64,000 nt of DNA from Nannobrachium achirus (GCA_963921795.1 OY997639.1:63729394-63793393); one strand, 5' to 3'; positions 37,600-49,701 are shown, counted from the first letter of the stretch. Notes: a model not told the origin generated them from the sequence alone. Numbers and translations: made by a program.

Positions 37600-38600
37600 T
37601 CCAGTCAATTTGCATGCCATTCCTGTACTGTACTATACAATACTGTACAATACTATACTGTATCTCTTATGATGTTCAAAAATAAAGACGTATTGTATCA
37701 TACAACTGTTTCTAATTAGTACATGAGATTGCAAGTTTCTACTTTTTACAACATTGTAATTACTTGAAAATGTGAGTTAAGGCAAATTAAGCCCTTTATA
37801 CAAGGCAAACTAAAATTTGTCTTTGGGGGGGGGGGCTGTTTGCCCTCCTCCCCTTTCTTTAAACAAATAGTCAATTTGTAGGTCAAAGGAATGAACCAGA
37901 CCCCCTGGTGTGCCTTTGTCTAGCTGGGGGCAGTATATCACTGATTATCACTGAATACAGAGGAATATGCCAGAATATCCCTAAAAAGGTATATACCCAA
38001 TAATGTCGGTATATGCCCAGTATATCTGTAAATAAACTGTCATATACTCTACCAGTATATGTCAGATAATCTCTCTTTTCACCCAGTGTAATAGCTATGA
38101 AAACTAGTAACATCACCGCATGTCAGTCAGTGAGGAGGAAAGGTCCAGTGCTCTCAGATACATGACAACCCAATGCAAACTCTGGAGCACACAGTTCAGG
38201 TCATTTATTGATACAAATATGATTTGATGTTGATGTTGCTTGATCAGTCATGAAGGTTAAATTGTGTCTGTCAGCCTCAAAGGAGAATAGAATTTGTTTC
38301 TCGCAAACAGTGTTTATTTTCTCGCTAAATCTCTTATTTGTATCACTCAAAAAGAAATATTTTGTAGATATCTGTTGTTCATAAAGACAAAATGCTGCCT
38401 GCAGTGTTTGTACTTCCTGAAGTCTTGCAAAACAAGATTTCTCACATGATGTCATCCAAAGTTTGAGCCGCCATAGTCCACTACGGTGGCTCATTTGGAA
38501 CACAAACACAGTGGAGAGTATATTCGTCATTATGAACAACAGATATCTACCAATATCTTCGAGTGATTTACCGAAAAACAACACCTAACCCTAACCCTAT
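37600..38600. other. Unassigned region
   Basis: No gene or element recognised. Contains short CTGTACTATACAA repeats (37623-37663), a G run at 37826-37834 and AT-rich sequence. A 127-codon minus-strand frame at 38201-38584 has no recognisable domain. Confidence 0.4.
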
Positions 38601-38610
38601 TGCATAAACT

Positions 38611-39052
38611 TAGGGTGACCATATTTTCAGCCACTCAAACCGGGACGCAAAACACTGTTGCCTAAAACTGGGACCCTAAAAGCAATGCGCACGTTACCGC
38701 GCACGCGCGTGCCCATTCTCTAACGTTCGTGCACGCGCACACACGCACCGCAGGGTTGCAAACAGGCAGTGAGTGATTGACAAACAGGCTCAGTGTTGAA
38801 TTCAGACACGCAATGAATTTGTTCCTTTTTTCTGATTGGTTAGGTGAGCATGTTTTCATGAAAAGAACATGATAAATGTCTATGCAACCACTATGCTACT
38901 ATTATTTTAATTCTGGCGAAAACCGGGACAATTTTGTAGTGAATGTTGAAAACCGGGACATATTAGTGTTTTAGAGATATTTGTCGGGACACCGGGACAC
39001 GCAGCTTGAAAACGGGACTGTCCCGGGTAAAACGGGACGTCTGGTCACCCTA
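38611..39052. mobile_element. hAT-like MITE, TAGGGTGACCA family, perfect TSD
   Basis: 442 bp. Ends TAGGGTGACCATATTTTC and CTGGTCACCCTA; flanked by CATAAACT at 38603-38610 and 39053-39060. Internal CCGGGACA repeats are typical of this family. No coding region. Confidence 0.9.
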
Positions 39053-39352
39053 CATAAACTCCAACTTCACATACCGTAACACTTTATTGTATGGTGTATG
39101 CACAGGTATGTCTGTTTGGAGACCTATTTTAAAAGAATTCTAGGGTTAGGGTTGAAGATGACGCCTGACCTTCCCGTCCCTGTTCTTTCATAGTAGGTCT
39201 ACAGTAAACTGCATTATTCTAGACGTTGAAGACAAATTGAAGTTCAGTTTGTAAAAGCATGGAACAAGTAAAGCTTTTTCATTTTCTATGTTGCTTTAGT
39301 GGCAACAAGAAGAGTCCAACCTAGCCATTTAAATCAAGCAAGACCTTTAGCA

Positions 39353-39577
39353 TCGGGGCACCCGCTGGCCTACTGGTCCAGGCGCATACCACTTAGGCAT
39401 TGCCACATAGTCATGGATGCCTGGCGGCGTCGCCGGTTCGATTCCCGATCTGGACCAGTGACACGCGGACTTTGCCGCGTGTCACTCCCCGTCTCTCTCC
39501 CCCCCTTTCCTGTCAGTCCTATCCAATAAAGGCATAAAAAGCCCAAAAACAAATCTTTAAAAAAAAAAGAAAAAAAC
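39353..39577 (+). mobile_element. tRNA-derived SINE
   Basis: TGGCCTACTGGTCCAGG (A-box-like) at about 39366 and GGTTCGATTCC (B box) at 39434-39444 are followed by GTGTCACTCCCCGTC, AATAAAGG and an A-rich tail at 39555-39577. The same body occurs at 22370-22625. It is non-autonomous and uses LINE machinery by family rule. Confidence 0.8.
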
Positions 39578-39964
39578 CTCTTGCATCTTGTTTTCATAAT
39601 TATATTGTATATCCAACTTGATTTGGTATCAGTGTTCCATCCTGCAGCTCGACAAGTGTGTCAAAAATGTGTTTATTACACAAATGCTCTCGTTGACCTC
39701 TGGACATAAGGCTTTGACAGGTGTCGAGGAACTGATATTAATTACCCGTAACCGGGGGCCTTAGAGAGGCAGCCATTTTAGAATTGGACCCCAACATAAA
39801 TTTCAAAACTGTAAATGAAGTGTCTGACTCTATGACAACCACAGCATGGGTTTCTGGTGCTTTCTGTGTTCAGGTGGGGTTTATTCTGTGGATAACGGTC
39901 AGTTCACTTGAAATTCTAACGAACCTTGAGTTCTGTACGCGATTCCTGTACGTGAGACCTATTT

Positions 39965-40265
39965 GAGTCCTGGATGGAAGCTCTCTATACGAGTCCGGTA
40001 TGTGAGTCTTGAATGTGAGTTCTAGATGTGATCCCTGAATGGGAGTTCTAGATTGAGTCCTGTATGTGTGCTCTGTAAACGAGTCCTGTTTTTTTCACTC
40101 TATCAAATGTCAAATGCCAAAAAATAGCTATTTTTTTCTTTTGTCACAATAATCGTGATATGAAATTTTCATAATATGGTCCCATCCCTATATGTGAGTC
40201 CTAGATGTGAGCCCTGAATGTGAGTACTAGATGTGTGCTCCGTAACCCTGTATTCGAGTCCTGTT
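39965..40265. repeat. Degenerate minisatellite split by a MITE remnant
   Basis: Units of about 24 bp such as GAGTCCTGTATGTGAGT and GTTCTAGATGTGATCCCTGA run from 39965 to 40090 and from 40194 to 40265. Between them lies a MITE remnant with GTCACAATAATCGTGATATG and GTCCCATCCCTA, matching 62.7-62.9 kb. Confidence 0.7.
40117..40138. repeat. Collapsed palindrome remnant
   Basis: CCAAAAAATAGC joins CTATTTTTTT directly. The equivalent element at 62721-62791 has about 50 more bases of palindrome here, so the centre appears to have been deleted. Confidence 0.7.
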
Positions 40266-40560
40266 AACCTCGTTCCCAGCCTTTTCTCGTCTCACGAGGA
40301 GAAAAGCCTAGAAAATAAACTACAGCTGAAAGCGTCTACAGGGCGGCACTTCCGTCCGTTACTTACTGTACTTTGTCAGTAGTCTTGTTGTTACCATTTT
40401 TGCATCGAGTTGCCAAGCCATATTTCATACTTGGCATTAAAAGTTGTTTCGGATTTGTGTTTGTGATTTATCCAAATCAATAGGGGAGAAGAAACTAGAA
40501 TTCCCGCGTTAAACACTTAGTGAAATTACCGAAGTTGAAATTTAATGTCATTTAATAAGG

Positions 40561-40576
40561 CCCCCCCCCCCCCCCA
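40561..40576. repeat. Poly-C run
   Basis: Sixteen consecutive C, followed by ATATCTCC. Confidence 0.9.
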
Positions 40577-40803
40577 TATCTCCAAGGCTGTGTCTGTATG
40601 TATAACCCCTGAAGTGGGGACAGGGGGGTCTCCTAGTGGTTCTACTGGTGTCCCTAGGGGCTCTCTCACTGGCTCTACTGGTGTCACAAGCCACTGGAAG
40701 TGGATTGTGCTGCTGGCGTCTACTGCTTTCATACTGCGTGTTCTCCCAGCGAGGACAGCAACGAGATAGGATGGAAACTAGAGCAGAGGCTAGTCACTTT
40801 GTC

Positions 40804-40807
<4 letters not shown>

Positions 40808-40896
<89 letters not shown>
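40808..40896. repeat. (GT)n microsatellite
   Basis: About 89 bp of uninterrupted GT. Confidence 0.95.
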
Positions 40897-40897
<1 letters not shown>

Positions 40898-41186
40898 TGA
40901 GGACTCTGTTGTTATGAGGCACTGAGTTCTGCCCTGCTCGGAGAGATGACACTGCTAGAGAGAGAAACAGAGAGAGAGAGAAACCGAGAGAGTGAGAGGT
41001 GGGGTGAGGGAGAGGGGAAGAGGGAGAGAGAGAAATGGAGAGAGAGATAGGGGAAGAGAGAGCCAGAGCAAGGGAGAGAGAAAGAGAATATTTGCCTGGC
41101 ACTGAGAAATGCGCCGCCGTCTCTTTAAGAGGCTGAGAGGCACTCACAGCACTTCCTCACTCTGACACCCCCTTTCCTGCGCTGCC

Positions 41187-41295
41187 ATTGGCCAAGGCCC
41201 CTCCCTCTTCATCAGCTGATTGGCTGCCGGTATCCAAGGGCTGGCCGGCCAGCGCTCTATAAATAAACCTGTGCTGTCTCAGCAACCAGCCCTGC
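41187..41295 (+). promoter_or_regulatory. TATA/CCAAT promoter-like block
   Basis: Inverted CCAAT boxes (ATTGG) at 41187-41191 and 41219-41223, an E-box CAGCTG beside the second, a GGCCGGCC site and TATAAATA at 41258-41265. The spacing of TATA to CCAAT (about 40 and 70 bp) is what a focused vertebrate promoter shows. Start would be expected near 41290. The following 300 bp are CT-rich with repeated CAGCAACCAGCCC, as in a 5' leader. No recognisable protein follows; a 38-codon frame from the ATG at 41586 has no known match that I can name. Confidence 0.5.
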
Positions 41296-41560
41296 TCCCT
41301 CTCTCTCTCTCTCTGTCTACCCCCCTCTCTCAGCAACCAGCCCACAATACTAGTTAGATACAGCTACTTCTCTCTCCCTCTCTCTCTCTCCCTCTCGCCC
41401 TCTCCTTCTCCCTCTCTCTCTCTCTCTCTCCTTCGCTCTATCGAGCTCTCAGCAGCTGGCCTACAATACTCTATCTATCTCTCAGCAACCAGCCCAAAAT
41501 ACTCTTTCTCCCTCTCCCTGTGTCTTTCCCTCAGCAACACAAACCAGCTCCAGCACCAAT
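41277..41560 (+). repeat. CT-rich leader-like segment with CAGCAACCAGCCC repeats
   Basis: CTCAGCAACCAGCCC occurs at about 41278, 41329 and 41493, with a variant CAGCAGCTGGCC at 41450, separated by CT microsatellites. Confidence 0.65.
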
Positions 41561-41702
41561 CCCAGGCCAGACACATCTCCGTCCAATGGCACCGAGCAGG
41601 GGTCAGGGGTTAAAGAGAATCCATGGGCCCTTGAGAGACACCCTGCTTCATGCGCGATATTGTTTGATAAATGCTGCTAAGTATCCACTGCGGTGTGAAT
41701 GA

Positions 41703-42389
41703 AGAGAACCTCTCTGTCTGCCTAACCTCTCCTTTTCTCTCAAAACTAGTGTCCATTCCTCCACTCATTCTGCTTCATCACACCTTTCCTCTGTACCTGC
41801 AGTCTCTCTCCCTTTATCTGTATCTCTCTTAATCTTTCCTTTCTTTTCCTTGCACCCTTTTCCTCGTTCTGCTTCTGTCCACCTCCCCAGGCACCAGTCC
41901 TCTTCTCTTCCACCCAACTCTCTTTTCTGGCCATTCGGTTATTTACCATCCGTCCATCTTTGTTCTGTCATTTTGCCCCCAAAAGTACAGCACACTCTCT
42001 CCTGTCTCTCTCCATTTCTCTCCATCTATTTGCTTTCCCAGTCCACTGGGAATGGGGTTGGTCTGCCTAAAGATCCAGTGGTTCCTGCAACAGGTGACAA
42101 ACCCGGTCACAAACCATTGGCGTCCAGTCATGGAAAATAGGGAGCACACCCTCAACCAGAAAGAAATCATCAATGAAATCATATGTTGCTGTCTTTGGTG
42201 GGAGGGGCTGATCCAGGACCTGACACCGGTCGATTAAGCACTTTCAACCTGTCAACATGTAAGTCACAATGCCAGCCACACACTGTGAGCTTGTAGATCG
42301 TCCATTTTCAGTATATATCGTAAGACAAAGTGTACTGTATATATGTGGTTAAAGCAACAATGCTGAGTCATCTCTTGGGTTAATATATT

Positions 42390-42390
<1 letters not shown>
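41703..42390. other. Unassigned CT-rich to mixed region
   Basis: CT-rich until about 42040. A half copy of the palindrome lies at about 42284-42312 (GTGAGCTTGTAGATCGTCC). No exon recognised. Confidence 0.4.

Positions 42391-42458
<68 letters not shown>
42391..42458. repeat. (GT)n microsatellite
   Basis: About 68 bp of GT ending in CTCTCTCT. Confidence 0.93.
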
Positions 42459-42459
<1 letters not shown>

Positions 42460-42734
42460 TCTCTCTCTAATATGCCCTGTCTATATTACTACCTTAACCA
42501 GAAAATAGCTTTCCCAATTGTGTATTTTTAGTTCACTCTGGCGTTTATCAACACACAGGATGTACTGACGTTATGTTACGATGTTGAGGAGTTTCCAATA
42601 TCCATGTAGTTTATAATATTAAGTCAGTTTAACTGCCAGATAGCCAGTCTGCCCAAATACTATAAATACTGATTAGAACAATAATAATTATTGCGACCGC
42701 CAGGTCACAGTTAGTATGAAAGCGTCCAGCTCAT

Positions 42735-42764
42735 GTCCGTCCGTCCGTCCGTCCGTCCGTCCAT
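42735..42764. repeat. (GTCC)n tetranucleotide run
   Basis: Seven GTCC units. Confidence 0.9.
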
Positions 42765-43397
42765 GTGTCCCGCTAATACAAAACATTTCATTAGCTATCG
42801 ACTTCAGTTACTCTCTCCCTTTCCATCCATGGAGGCAGGTCACAAAAAGTTGTAAGTTACACATTTGGTGTAACACTCACTCACATGGGTCTGTGGCGTG
42901 TCGCTGATTGTCTGTGGCTTTCACAGGCTTTAACTCGCTGTTTAACCGGACGCTACTCAGTCAGCTGCTTTCTCGGCCTTAGGGTGTCTTACTTGTAATG
43001 ATAACAGATGATTTTTTGACACTATTTCTCAGGTCTGGGGCTTCAAATAGTATATAGTTTGACTGACCACTCAGCAAGATGGGTCTAAAGTTTTTTTTCT
43101 TGGACTGGGATACACTCAAGATGCTTGACTTCACATATCCAGCTCTCCACAGTTTTAACTTTTTTTTTTCTTTTTTCTTTTATGTTTGATAACTTTTTAA
43201 ATGTATTGTTCATAGGATGGCTACATGAAAATGACAAACTGTTTTTGTCAATGTTTATTGACCACACTGACACAAGAGTTTAGCCGGGGTCCAAGAAATT
43301 GAAAAATAATACTAATAAATATTACAATAAAAATACTAATACATTTGAGAGTATTTAAAGAAAACATTTGAAATGTCAAAGCTGTGGCCTAATGCAG

Positions 43398-43610
43398 TGA
43401 CTCTCAAACAGAATAATTTTCAAAGACACATTGCCTACACATTGCACCCTACTACAGGTCCATTTGGTTCCATTCATACACTCTCAGAGTTACAGACCTG
43501 TAAGGTTCAATTTGGAACCCTGTGGGTCCCTGGACCCCACTTTGATAACCACTGGCATGCATTTCAACCTTGGGGTCCTTGAAATAAAACAAACATTTTG
43601 AGAATCACTG
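43398..43610. mobile_element. hAT-like MITE of CAGTG-TCTCAAA family
   Basis: CAGTGACTCTCAAACAG at the left and TTTGAGAATCACTG at the right, with an inner CATTTGGTTCCATTCATACA segment matching the palindromic element at 21655-21845. Target duplication not clear. Confidence 0.6.
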
Positions 43611-44720
43611 CATTACGAGATACAGTACATCCAAACACACAGCTCATCAAGTACAGCTCACAGCTGCCAATCAATCTATCACTATAGCAACAGCTGTGCC
43701 ATTTGTCTGTCTCTAAGCTAGTAAGAGAGGGAGGAGGCTAGGGGACACCACTGACCCCCCAGAAGTGGAGACCAAATCACCAACCATTAGCTCCAAATAA
43801 TCCAAACCCACAACAAACCACCAGTCGGTCTTTACATAGCCCAAGTTGCATCCCTGCAACCAGGCAGCTAGGTCTGCTGTGGTTTTCAGCATGGTGGTAG
43901 TTCATCCACAGGGGACGTTGGGGGGGTTTCAGGGAGTCCGCAGCTAAATGATTGATAGTTTGGAACCAACATGGTTGTGGCTTAACGCAAATAAAATCAA
44001 ACTGGGATCCATGAACATCAAAGCTTGAGGATCATTGTAGGCTACTAGGTCAGGGGTTTTCAAAGTGGGTGACGGTGCCGTGACGGCAGTCCAGGGGTGC
44101 CGCAAGATAATTTGATAATATTTTGGAATTTATTTGGACACTTAAAAATATATTTAGTATCATTTTACACTTGAAGTACAAAGTTATAAGTCAGTTCTAA
44201 CCAAAGCGGCTATTATCTCAACGCTTTCCTCTCAACATAATCGCTAAAATATGCCATAAATATAAATTGCTGGGTGTGAAAATTATGAATATAATGTAGG
44301 GGCGCCTCAGTTGAAACAAATATGTATAGGCGTGCCCTGAGCCAAAAAGGTGACACCCACACATACACACTTTTGTGATATTGAAGCTGGAATCCCTATG
44401 TCATTATAGGAAAAAAGCTCCAAAGATTTCAGAATCTTTAATCGAAAGTAGCCATTGTTTTTTTGCCCCCTATGTTCGATAGTGTTACAGTATGTTCATC
44501 ACAATAATATGAAATATGAAAGAAAATAGTTCTACAATCACACTATGCGCTGTGATCTGTCACATTCTTTCTGAGCTTGTACATCGGCTATTTTCACTAT
44601 TCCTTCCTTCCTATTCAACAAAGTACATAGGGCTTATGTTGATAGATGTGTTCCACGTCAGACCATCTCATGACCAACTGGAGGGCCCAGGCACTGGTGG
44701 ATAAACAACACAACATACAC
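43611..44720. other. Unassigned region with decayed elements
   Basis: A possible hAT remnant begins at about 44052 (CAGGGGTTTTCAAAGTGG). A decayed palindrome copy is at about 44528-44600 (TGAGCTTGTACATCGGCTAT). No gene recognised. Confidence 0.4.
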
Positions 44721-44724
44721 TTTG

Positions 44725-45174
44725 AGCCCCTTTTCGACTGCAGCTTTAGCACCACACCACACCACACCACATAAAAGTATCTACATTTTCCATTACACAA
44801 AAGTACCCCTATCGGTAAGAAACAAATTGACCCTTTTAACTGTGATTATAATACAATATAAAGTATTAATGTATTACTATGATATTTATAATACACTATA
44901 ATAGATTATAATAGTGGTTATAACACAATAGAATCTATTATCATGTATTACAACTATATCCTGGTGGTCTAAATGAAAAGTCAGTAGTGATCAGTCATTA
45001 TGAAGTGTTTGGCCCTGTTTGGCCTAGCTCAGACCTACTCTAGATTGGATACTTTTAGTACCATGTTTAGTACCACTTTCACACCCTCTACCCAGGTCCT
45101 TGTAGTGGAAAACCTGGCACAAGTGGGCGGTGTGGTGTGGAGTGGTGTGGTGTTGGGCCAGTGGAAAAGGGGCT
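44725..45174. mobile_element. Element with AGCCCCTTTTC inverted ends
   Basis: Left AGCCCCTTTTCGACTGCAG, right GGCCAGTGGAAAAGGGGCT. Inner ACCACACCACACCAC and GTGTGGTGTGGAGTGG are also inverted. About 450 bp, no coding. A further AGCCCCTTTTCCACCACTAC follows the right end, making a small palindrome at 45160-45196. Confidence 0.6.
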
Positions 45175-45199
45175 TTAAGCCCCTTTTCCACCACTACAG

Positions 45200-46830
45200 T
45201 AGTTACTAGATAGGCCATTGGAAGATGTCAATATTCTGGTGTGATCTGATCTAACCTTAACCACTAACATTAGGTACATTGCATTTTCCTAAATGGATGG
45301 ATGGATCTATCTGCCTAACATATCAATCTAATCCAGCTAACAGTAAACTCCAGCGCAAATATGCTGTAAAAAAACACAGTGATATAGTAGATATCTAGCA
45401 TTTAAGTCAACTAAACTTCACTCGATAATCATACAAGTCAACTGTATTTTCCTCTCCATCAAGAATCCATAGCTGTTAATGAAGAAGTAGGCAGCCTTTC
45501 CTATGTGATGGGTGCTGTGTAAATAATCTATTAAGATTCGTCCACGTTTTCTGACGCACATTCAAGGTGACTCTTTTTAGGCCTTTTTCATTCATTTAGA
45601 CAGGAACCTAAGAACATGCAACAAAGGCCTCCAAACAGGATTGAACCTGTTATGTTGTGACTGGTTAGGGCATGATCATAGTCATATAGTTTTTAGATTT
45701 GGCTATAATCAATTTGGCCATGAATTAATTTCACCCTGGCATCCCTATTTTGGATATTTCACTAATAGGCGGGGTGAAATAAGAAAATAACAACAACAAC
45801 AATAATAATAATAATAATATTAATAATTATTCAACAATAGCCAATCTGTCCAATAATGATAATGAATTTTAAAGTAATTAATGGCAGATTATTTATTGTG
45901 CAATAACAAACATTAGTTTGAGTTTGTTCAAAGGAAAGCAGACACTACTTGAAGTCGATACTATAGAAGTGTGGGTGTGTGGCAGCAGCAGATCTTTTTG
46001 GCCACGAGCAAGTAGGCTACTTCGTCTGTGCTTTCAATCAGCTTTGAATCTATTTCCAATCAATCCCCTTCCATCACAGCAACAACAGTGCAAGGAAACA
46101 AAATCAACACAACTCTATCATTGGGAAACACAGCAACTTCAGCAAGACTTAAAGGGGATTTAAAACAGACTTAAAAGTGATGCTATGAGTTGCCACCGAG
46201 TGGGTGAGAATATGATGAGAAGACAGTGACGTTTTGCACCGTGGTAACTTGGGCATTATTTCCTCTCATACGGTCTCCTTTGGTAGGATTGGCAAACCTT
46301 AACCGTGTCCCCATTTTTACCTCCATCTCACAAAGAGATAAAGACTGGAAAAGAACGACTGCCGCAAGTGTCTCAAGTAACCAAAGTACAGGGCGAACAT
46401 ACACAGCCTACCAGAACTTCCTGTAGCCCTGTACCCTCACCTGAAGAACCTCTCACCTCAACAAAACCGTTTGATTGGAGAGGGCAATACACAACCTCAG
46501 AGTAAGAACTTGCTAGAGAGGCTAAATTCAGGTCAAGAAAGTCCAGACCGAGATGGCTGGTCAAGCCAGGCCACTTGAGGGTCTTGCAGCGAAACTGCTT
46601 GGCGTATTGAATCGCCGCTGAGTCAATTTGTTAAGTACAAGCTCAATTGTATTAGTGTAGCTTTAATTAAAGTGCTGAATAACTGCTTTGGGTCTCCAAG
46701 CAGATTCCTGTCATTCGCAAACCTGAACAACTCTGCCTGTCAATACATTTGCCCACATTAACCCTGGTCTCCCACTGTCCCTATTTTGGGCAAATCTTTT
46801 AAATGTATTTTGATTTGATTTTCAAAAATA
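45200..46830. other. Unassigned region
   Basis: AAC/AAT trinucleotide runs at about 45790-45820. No exon with supporting codon pattern found on either strand. Confidence 0.4.
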
Positions 46831-46835
46831 ACTAA

Positions 46836-46885
46836 AATAGCAGATCTACAAGCTCACGTGTCACAATGCAATGTGTTTTGAGCTT
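46836..46885. repeat. Decayed palindrome copy
   Basis: AAAATAGCAGATCTACAAGC matches the left arm; the right arm is eroded. Confidence 0.6.
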
Positions 46886-47038
46886 TCAATATTTGTCATA
46901 CAACAAAGTATATAGGGCTTAAGTATCACCTAGCACGTGCACACACACACACACACACATGCACACACACCTCTCAGAAACTGCCTCAGCTGTCACATGT
47001 GAATCTCTTTAACACCAGCCTCGACACCACTTTATTTG

Positions 47039-47041
<3 letters not shown>

Positions 47042-47101
<60 letters not shown>
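47042..47101. repeat. (GT)n microsatellite
   Basis: About 60 bp of GT. Confidence 0.93.
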
Positions 47102-47103
<2 letters not shown>

Positions 47104-47931
47104 ACAGTAAACTGCATATTTCTGCATTCAAGCTTTATTTAAACCACAGTTTATTCAATGACAAATGTCATAGTATCAGCAGACTGAGCATAACAGTGAT
47201 AACACACACTTTTAATGCAAATAAACTAATTTAAAAATTAAGTGTACATAATACACAGTGTGCCCTTACAAACAGAGAACATAATGTGCACCTGCCAACC
47301 GCCAATAGCGTGTAGATTTCCTCTTTGGCTGGGAAATCAAGGTGAAAGTCTTTGTTTGGGATTCTGCCTAAAGCCATGCTTTTTTAAAGCCTTGCAGCCA
47401 ACGTGTGTGCAACAAGTGCACAATTAACTTCTTTAAGTCCAAGATTCAAAGAAGTTGTCAGGGACGAAGGGAGTTGTGGTACCATCAGCAGACGGTTTTG
47501 AAAGCCAAAAACGAACAGATCTACAAGCTACAGTAACAACGCAATAACACATTGCATTGTGATGTGTTGCTGGAGAACAGTTGGTTTTTTAAACTGCATA
47601 GGTATAGACTATAGTCTCTGCCCTCTGGTCAGGTTTATATGATTATTTTAATCATATGATTATCATTACTATGGTTAGGTTAGAACAGGGGTCTTCAACG
47701 TTTTCAGGCCAAGGACCCCTTAGTTGAGAGAGAGATGAAGCAGGGACCCCCACAACCTTTTCATAGATTCCATATGGTTTCATCTTTTGACAGCACGATG
47801 ATCAGCGTGTTTTGGATTCATGTCAATTTGTGTTTTCAGATATTTAACCACCGTCAATAAATAATAAAGTTGACCTATCACTCTGTACTTGGTGTGCTCT
47901 TTTTTCTCCTCTACACCAAACCTCTTTGCCG

Positions 47932-47984
47932 AAAATAGCCGATCTACAAGCTCACAACTTGTGAGCTTGTATATCTGCTATTTT
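47932..47984. repeat. Palindrome copy 11 (short loop)
   Basis: AAAATAGCCGATCTACAAGC meets its complement with almost no loop (CACAACTTGTG). Confidence 0.88.
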
Positions 47985-48025
47985 TGGCTTAAGTTCTCAG
48001 AATATGGACACTATGGTTCAAGTGG

Positions 48026-48403
48026 CAGTGATGTTACTAGGTTTTCAATGTAATGGGTCCCGGGACCCACAGGTGGTCATTCAAATGGGTCCCAAAAAAG
48101 TTGTATGAGTCTTCAATATAAAGTTTACGCGCGCAAAATGGCGTCGGACGTCGGTGGAATCAAAACATTGATGTTTCTATCGCCTGTTTAAGACTTTTTA
48201 CGTGGATTTTATTTGTGTTAACGTAGGGTAAAGTAGGATGCTTTCACCCATGAACAATGGTGGTGTTTTTTTTTCTTTTACCGCTACACGGTAAATTATT
48301 TTAACATGGACTCCAATGGAGGCGCATCCCCGGGACCCCAGGACCATGACATGAATGAGTCCCTGGGTGACTTGAATGAGATGCGCACGTAATGACATCA
48401 CTG
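48026..48403. mobile_element. Nested element with CAGTGATGT inverted ends
   Basis: 378 bp. Left CAGTGATGTTACTAGG, right TAATGACATCACTG. Six bases AAGTGG are duplicated at 48020-48025 and 48404-48409. It contains CpG-rich sequence (GCGCGCAAAATGGCGTCGG) and GGGTCCC repeats. No long coding frame. Confidence 0.75.
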
Positions 48404-48519
48404 AAGTGGTTAATATAAAAAAGTTTCTATCACACAAAGATTTGGAGCCCCCCCTGAGGACACCCTAGGGGTCCCGGACCCCCTGTTGAAGACCCTTGGG
48501 TTAGAATATACTTATAGAT

Positions 48520-49250
48520 ACCTGTGTAACTAGGGAGCTCTAATCGGTAAATGGTGCAAAATGTCATCCATGACCAAGACTACTACTACAAATGTAAAAT
48601 AAATAGAAGAGCAGCTGACAGTGTTAGCTGGGACTTGTGTAGATTGAACTGCAGTACTGTAGGCCTATGGCATTAATGTTAACAGTTTCACTCTGGTATG
48701 CTACTAGACACTTGCCAGCATATAGATTCATCCCTGGACCCCTTCAACAAAGTTTCTTTTTCAGCCTTGTGTGGGTTTGCAGGTCTGCCTTCAGTCCACA
48801 AAAGATTTATCAAATTACTCCTTATGGTTATCTTATGACATTGTCTGTCCTGATGAAGATCTAACGAGTCTGACTGAAACATCGACTTTATAAAGAGCAA
48901 TATCTTTTGCAAGTTTCAATTCAGACAGTGTGCGGGACCTCTTCCTTTGATTTTATTATCAGACATTCCCTTCTGAACATTTGCACCTTTTTGTCCTATG
49001 CACCTGTTACCGACCTTTGAGGTGTAGATCAGCCTTCTTCTGACATTGAAAATTGCATTTGAAGATATTATATTAGTATAAACCTGGCTAGTAGTTTTAT
49101 TTTTATTTTTTATACAGCCACTTTGACCAGCCAGCCAAAAAGTTTGTTCCCTGCACACGCATATTCTGTGCGCACACACGCGTGCCAACGCCCCCAGTGA
49201 ACCCACCAGGATGGGTCAGATCAAATCTATTAATAAACATCATGTGGGTC
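48520..49250. other. Unassigned region
   Basis: Contains TGTCTGTCCTGATGAAGATC near 48840. The phrase CTGATGAAG...CTGAAAC is a common fish repeat end. No gene recognised. Confidence 0.35.
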
Positions 49251-49251
49251 A

Positions 49252-49388
<137 letters not shown>

Positions 49389-49699
49389 CTGTGAAACCTG
49401 TGATGTCTATCATAGTGGTGCTAAAAGTCTATCCATGTCTCTGTAGTCAGGCTTCGGTCAGCATCTTATAATAATATCATAATGCTAACACCCAACAAGC
49501 TGGAGACCCCATACATCATTAGACCATATAATTTAGGGGAAACCCCGACGGGACATTGGATATTGCCGGGTAACAGAAAGGATTAAGACCCAAAATGTTC
49601 TGGTTCTGAGGTCAGAATGAGGGCACCTTGCCTTACTGATTGACAATCTGATGACTGACTGTCGCTCTCTTTATGCGGTCACAATGTGTCACTGCGGTC

Positions 49700-49701
<2 letters not shown>

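Larger units (their letters stand above)
47686..48498. mobile_element. hAT-like MITE, CAGGGGTCTTCAA family, copy 3, with nested element
   Basis: Flanked by GGTTAGAA at 47678-47685 and 48499-48506, a perfect 8-bp duplication. Ends CAGGGGTCTTCAACG and GTTGAAGACCCTTG. 813 bp, because a second element (48026-48403) is inserted at the GGTTCAAGTGG|TTAATAT junction seen intact in copy 1. It contains palindrome copy 47932-47984. Confidence 0.9.

Noticed and set aside
39361..39455. A functional tRNA gene
   Set aside because: A- and B-box-like sequences are present, but the stems do not pair and a shared SINE body plus an A-rich tail follow.
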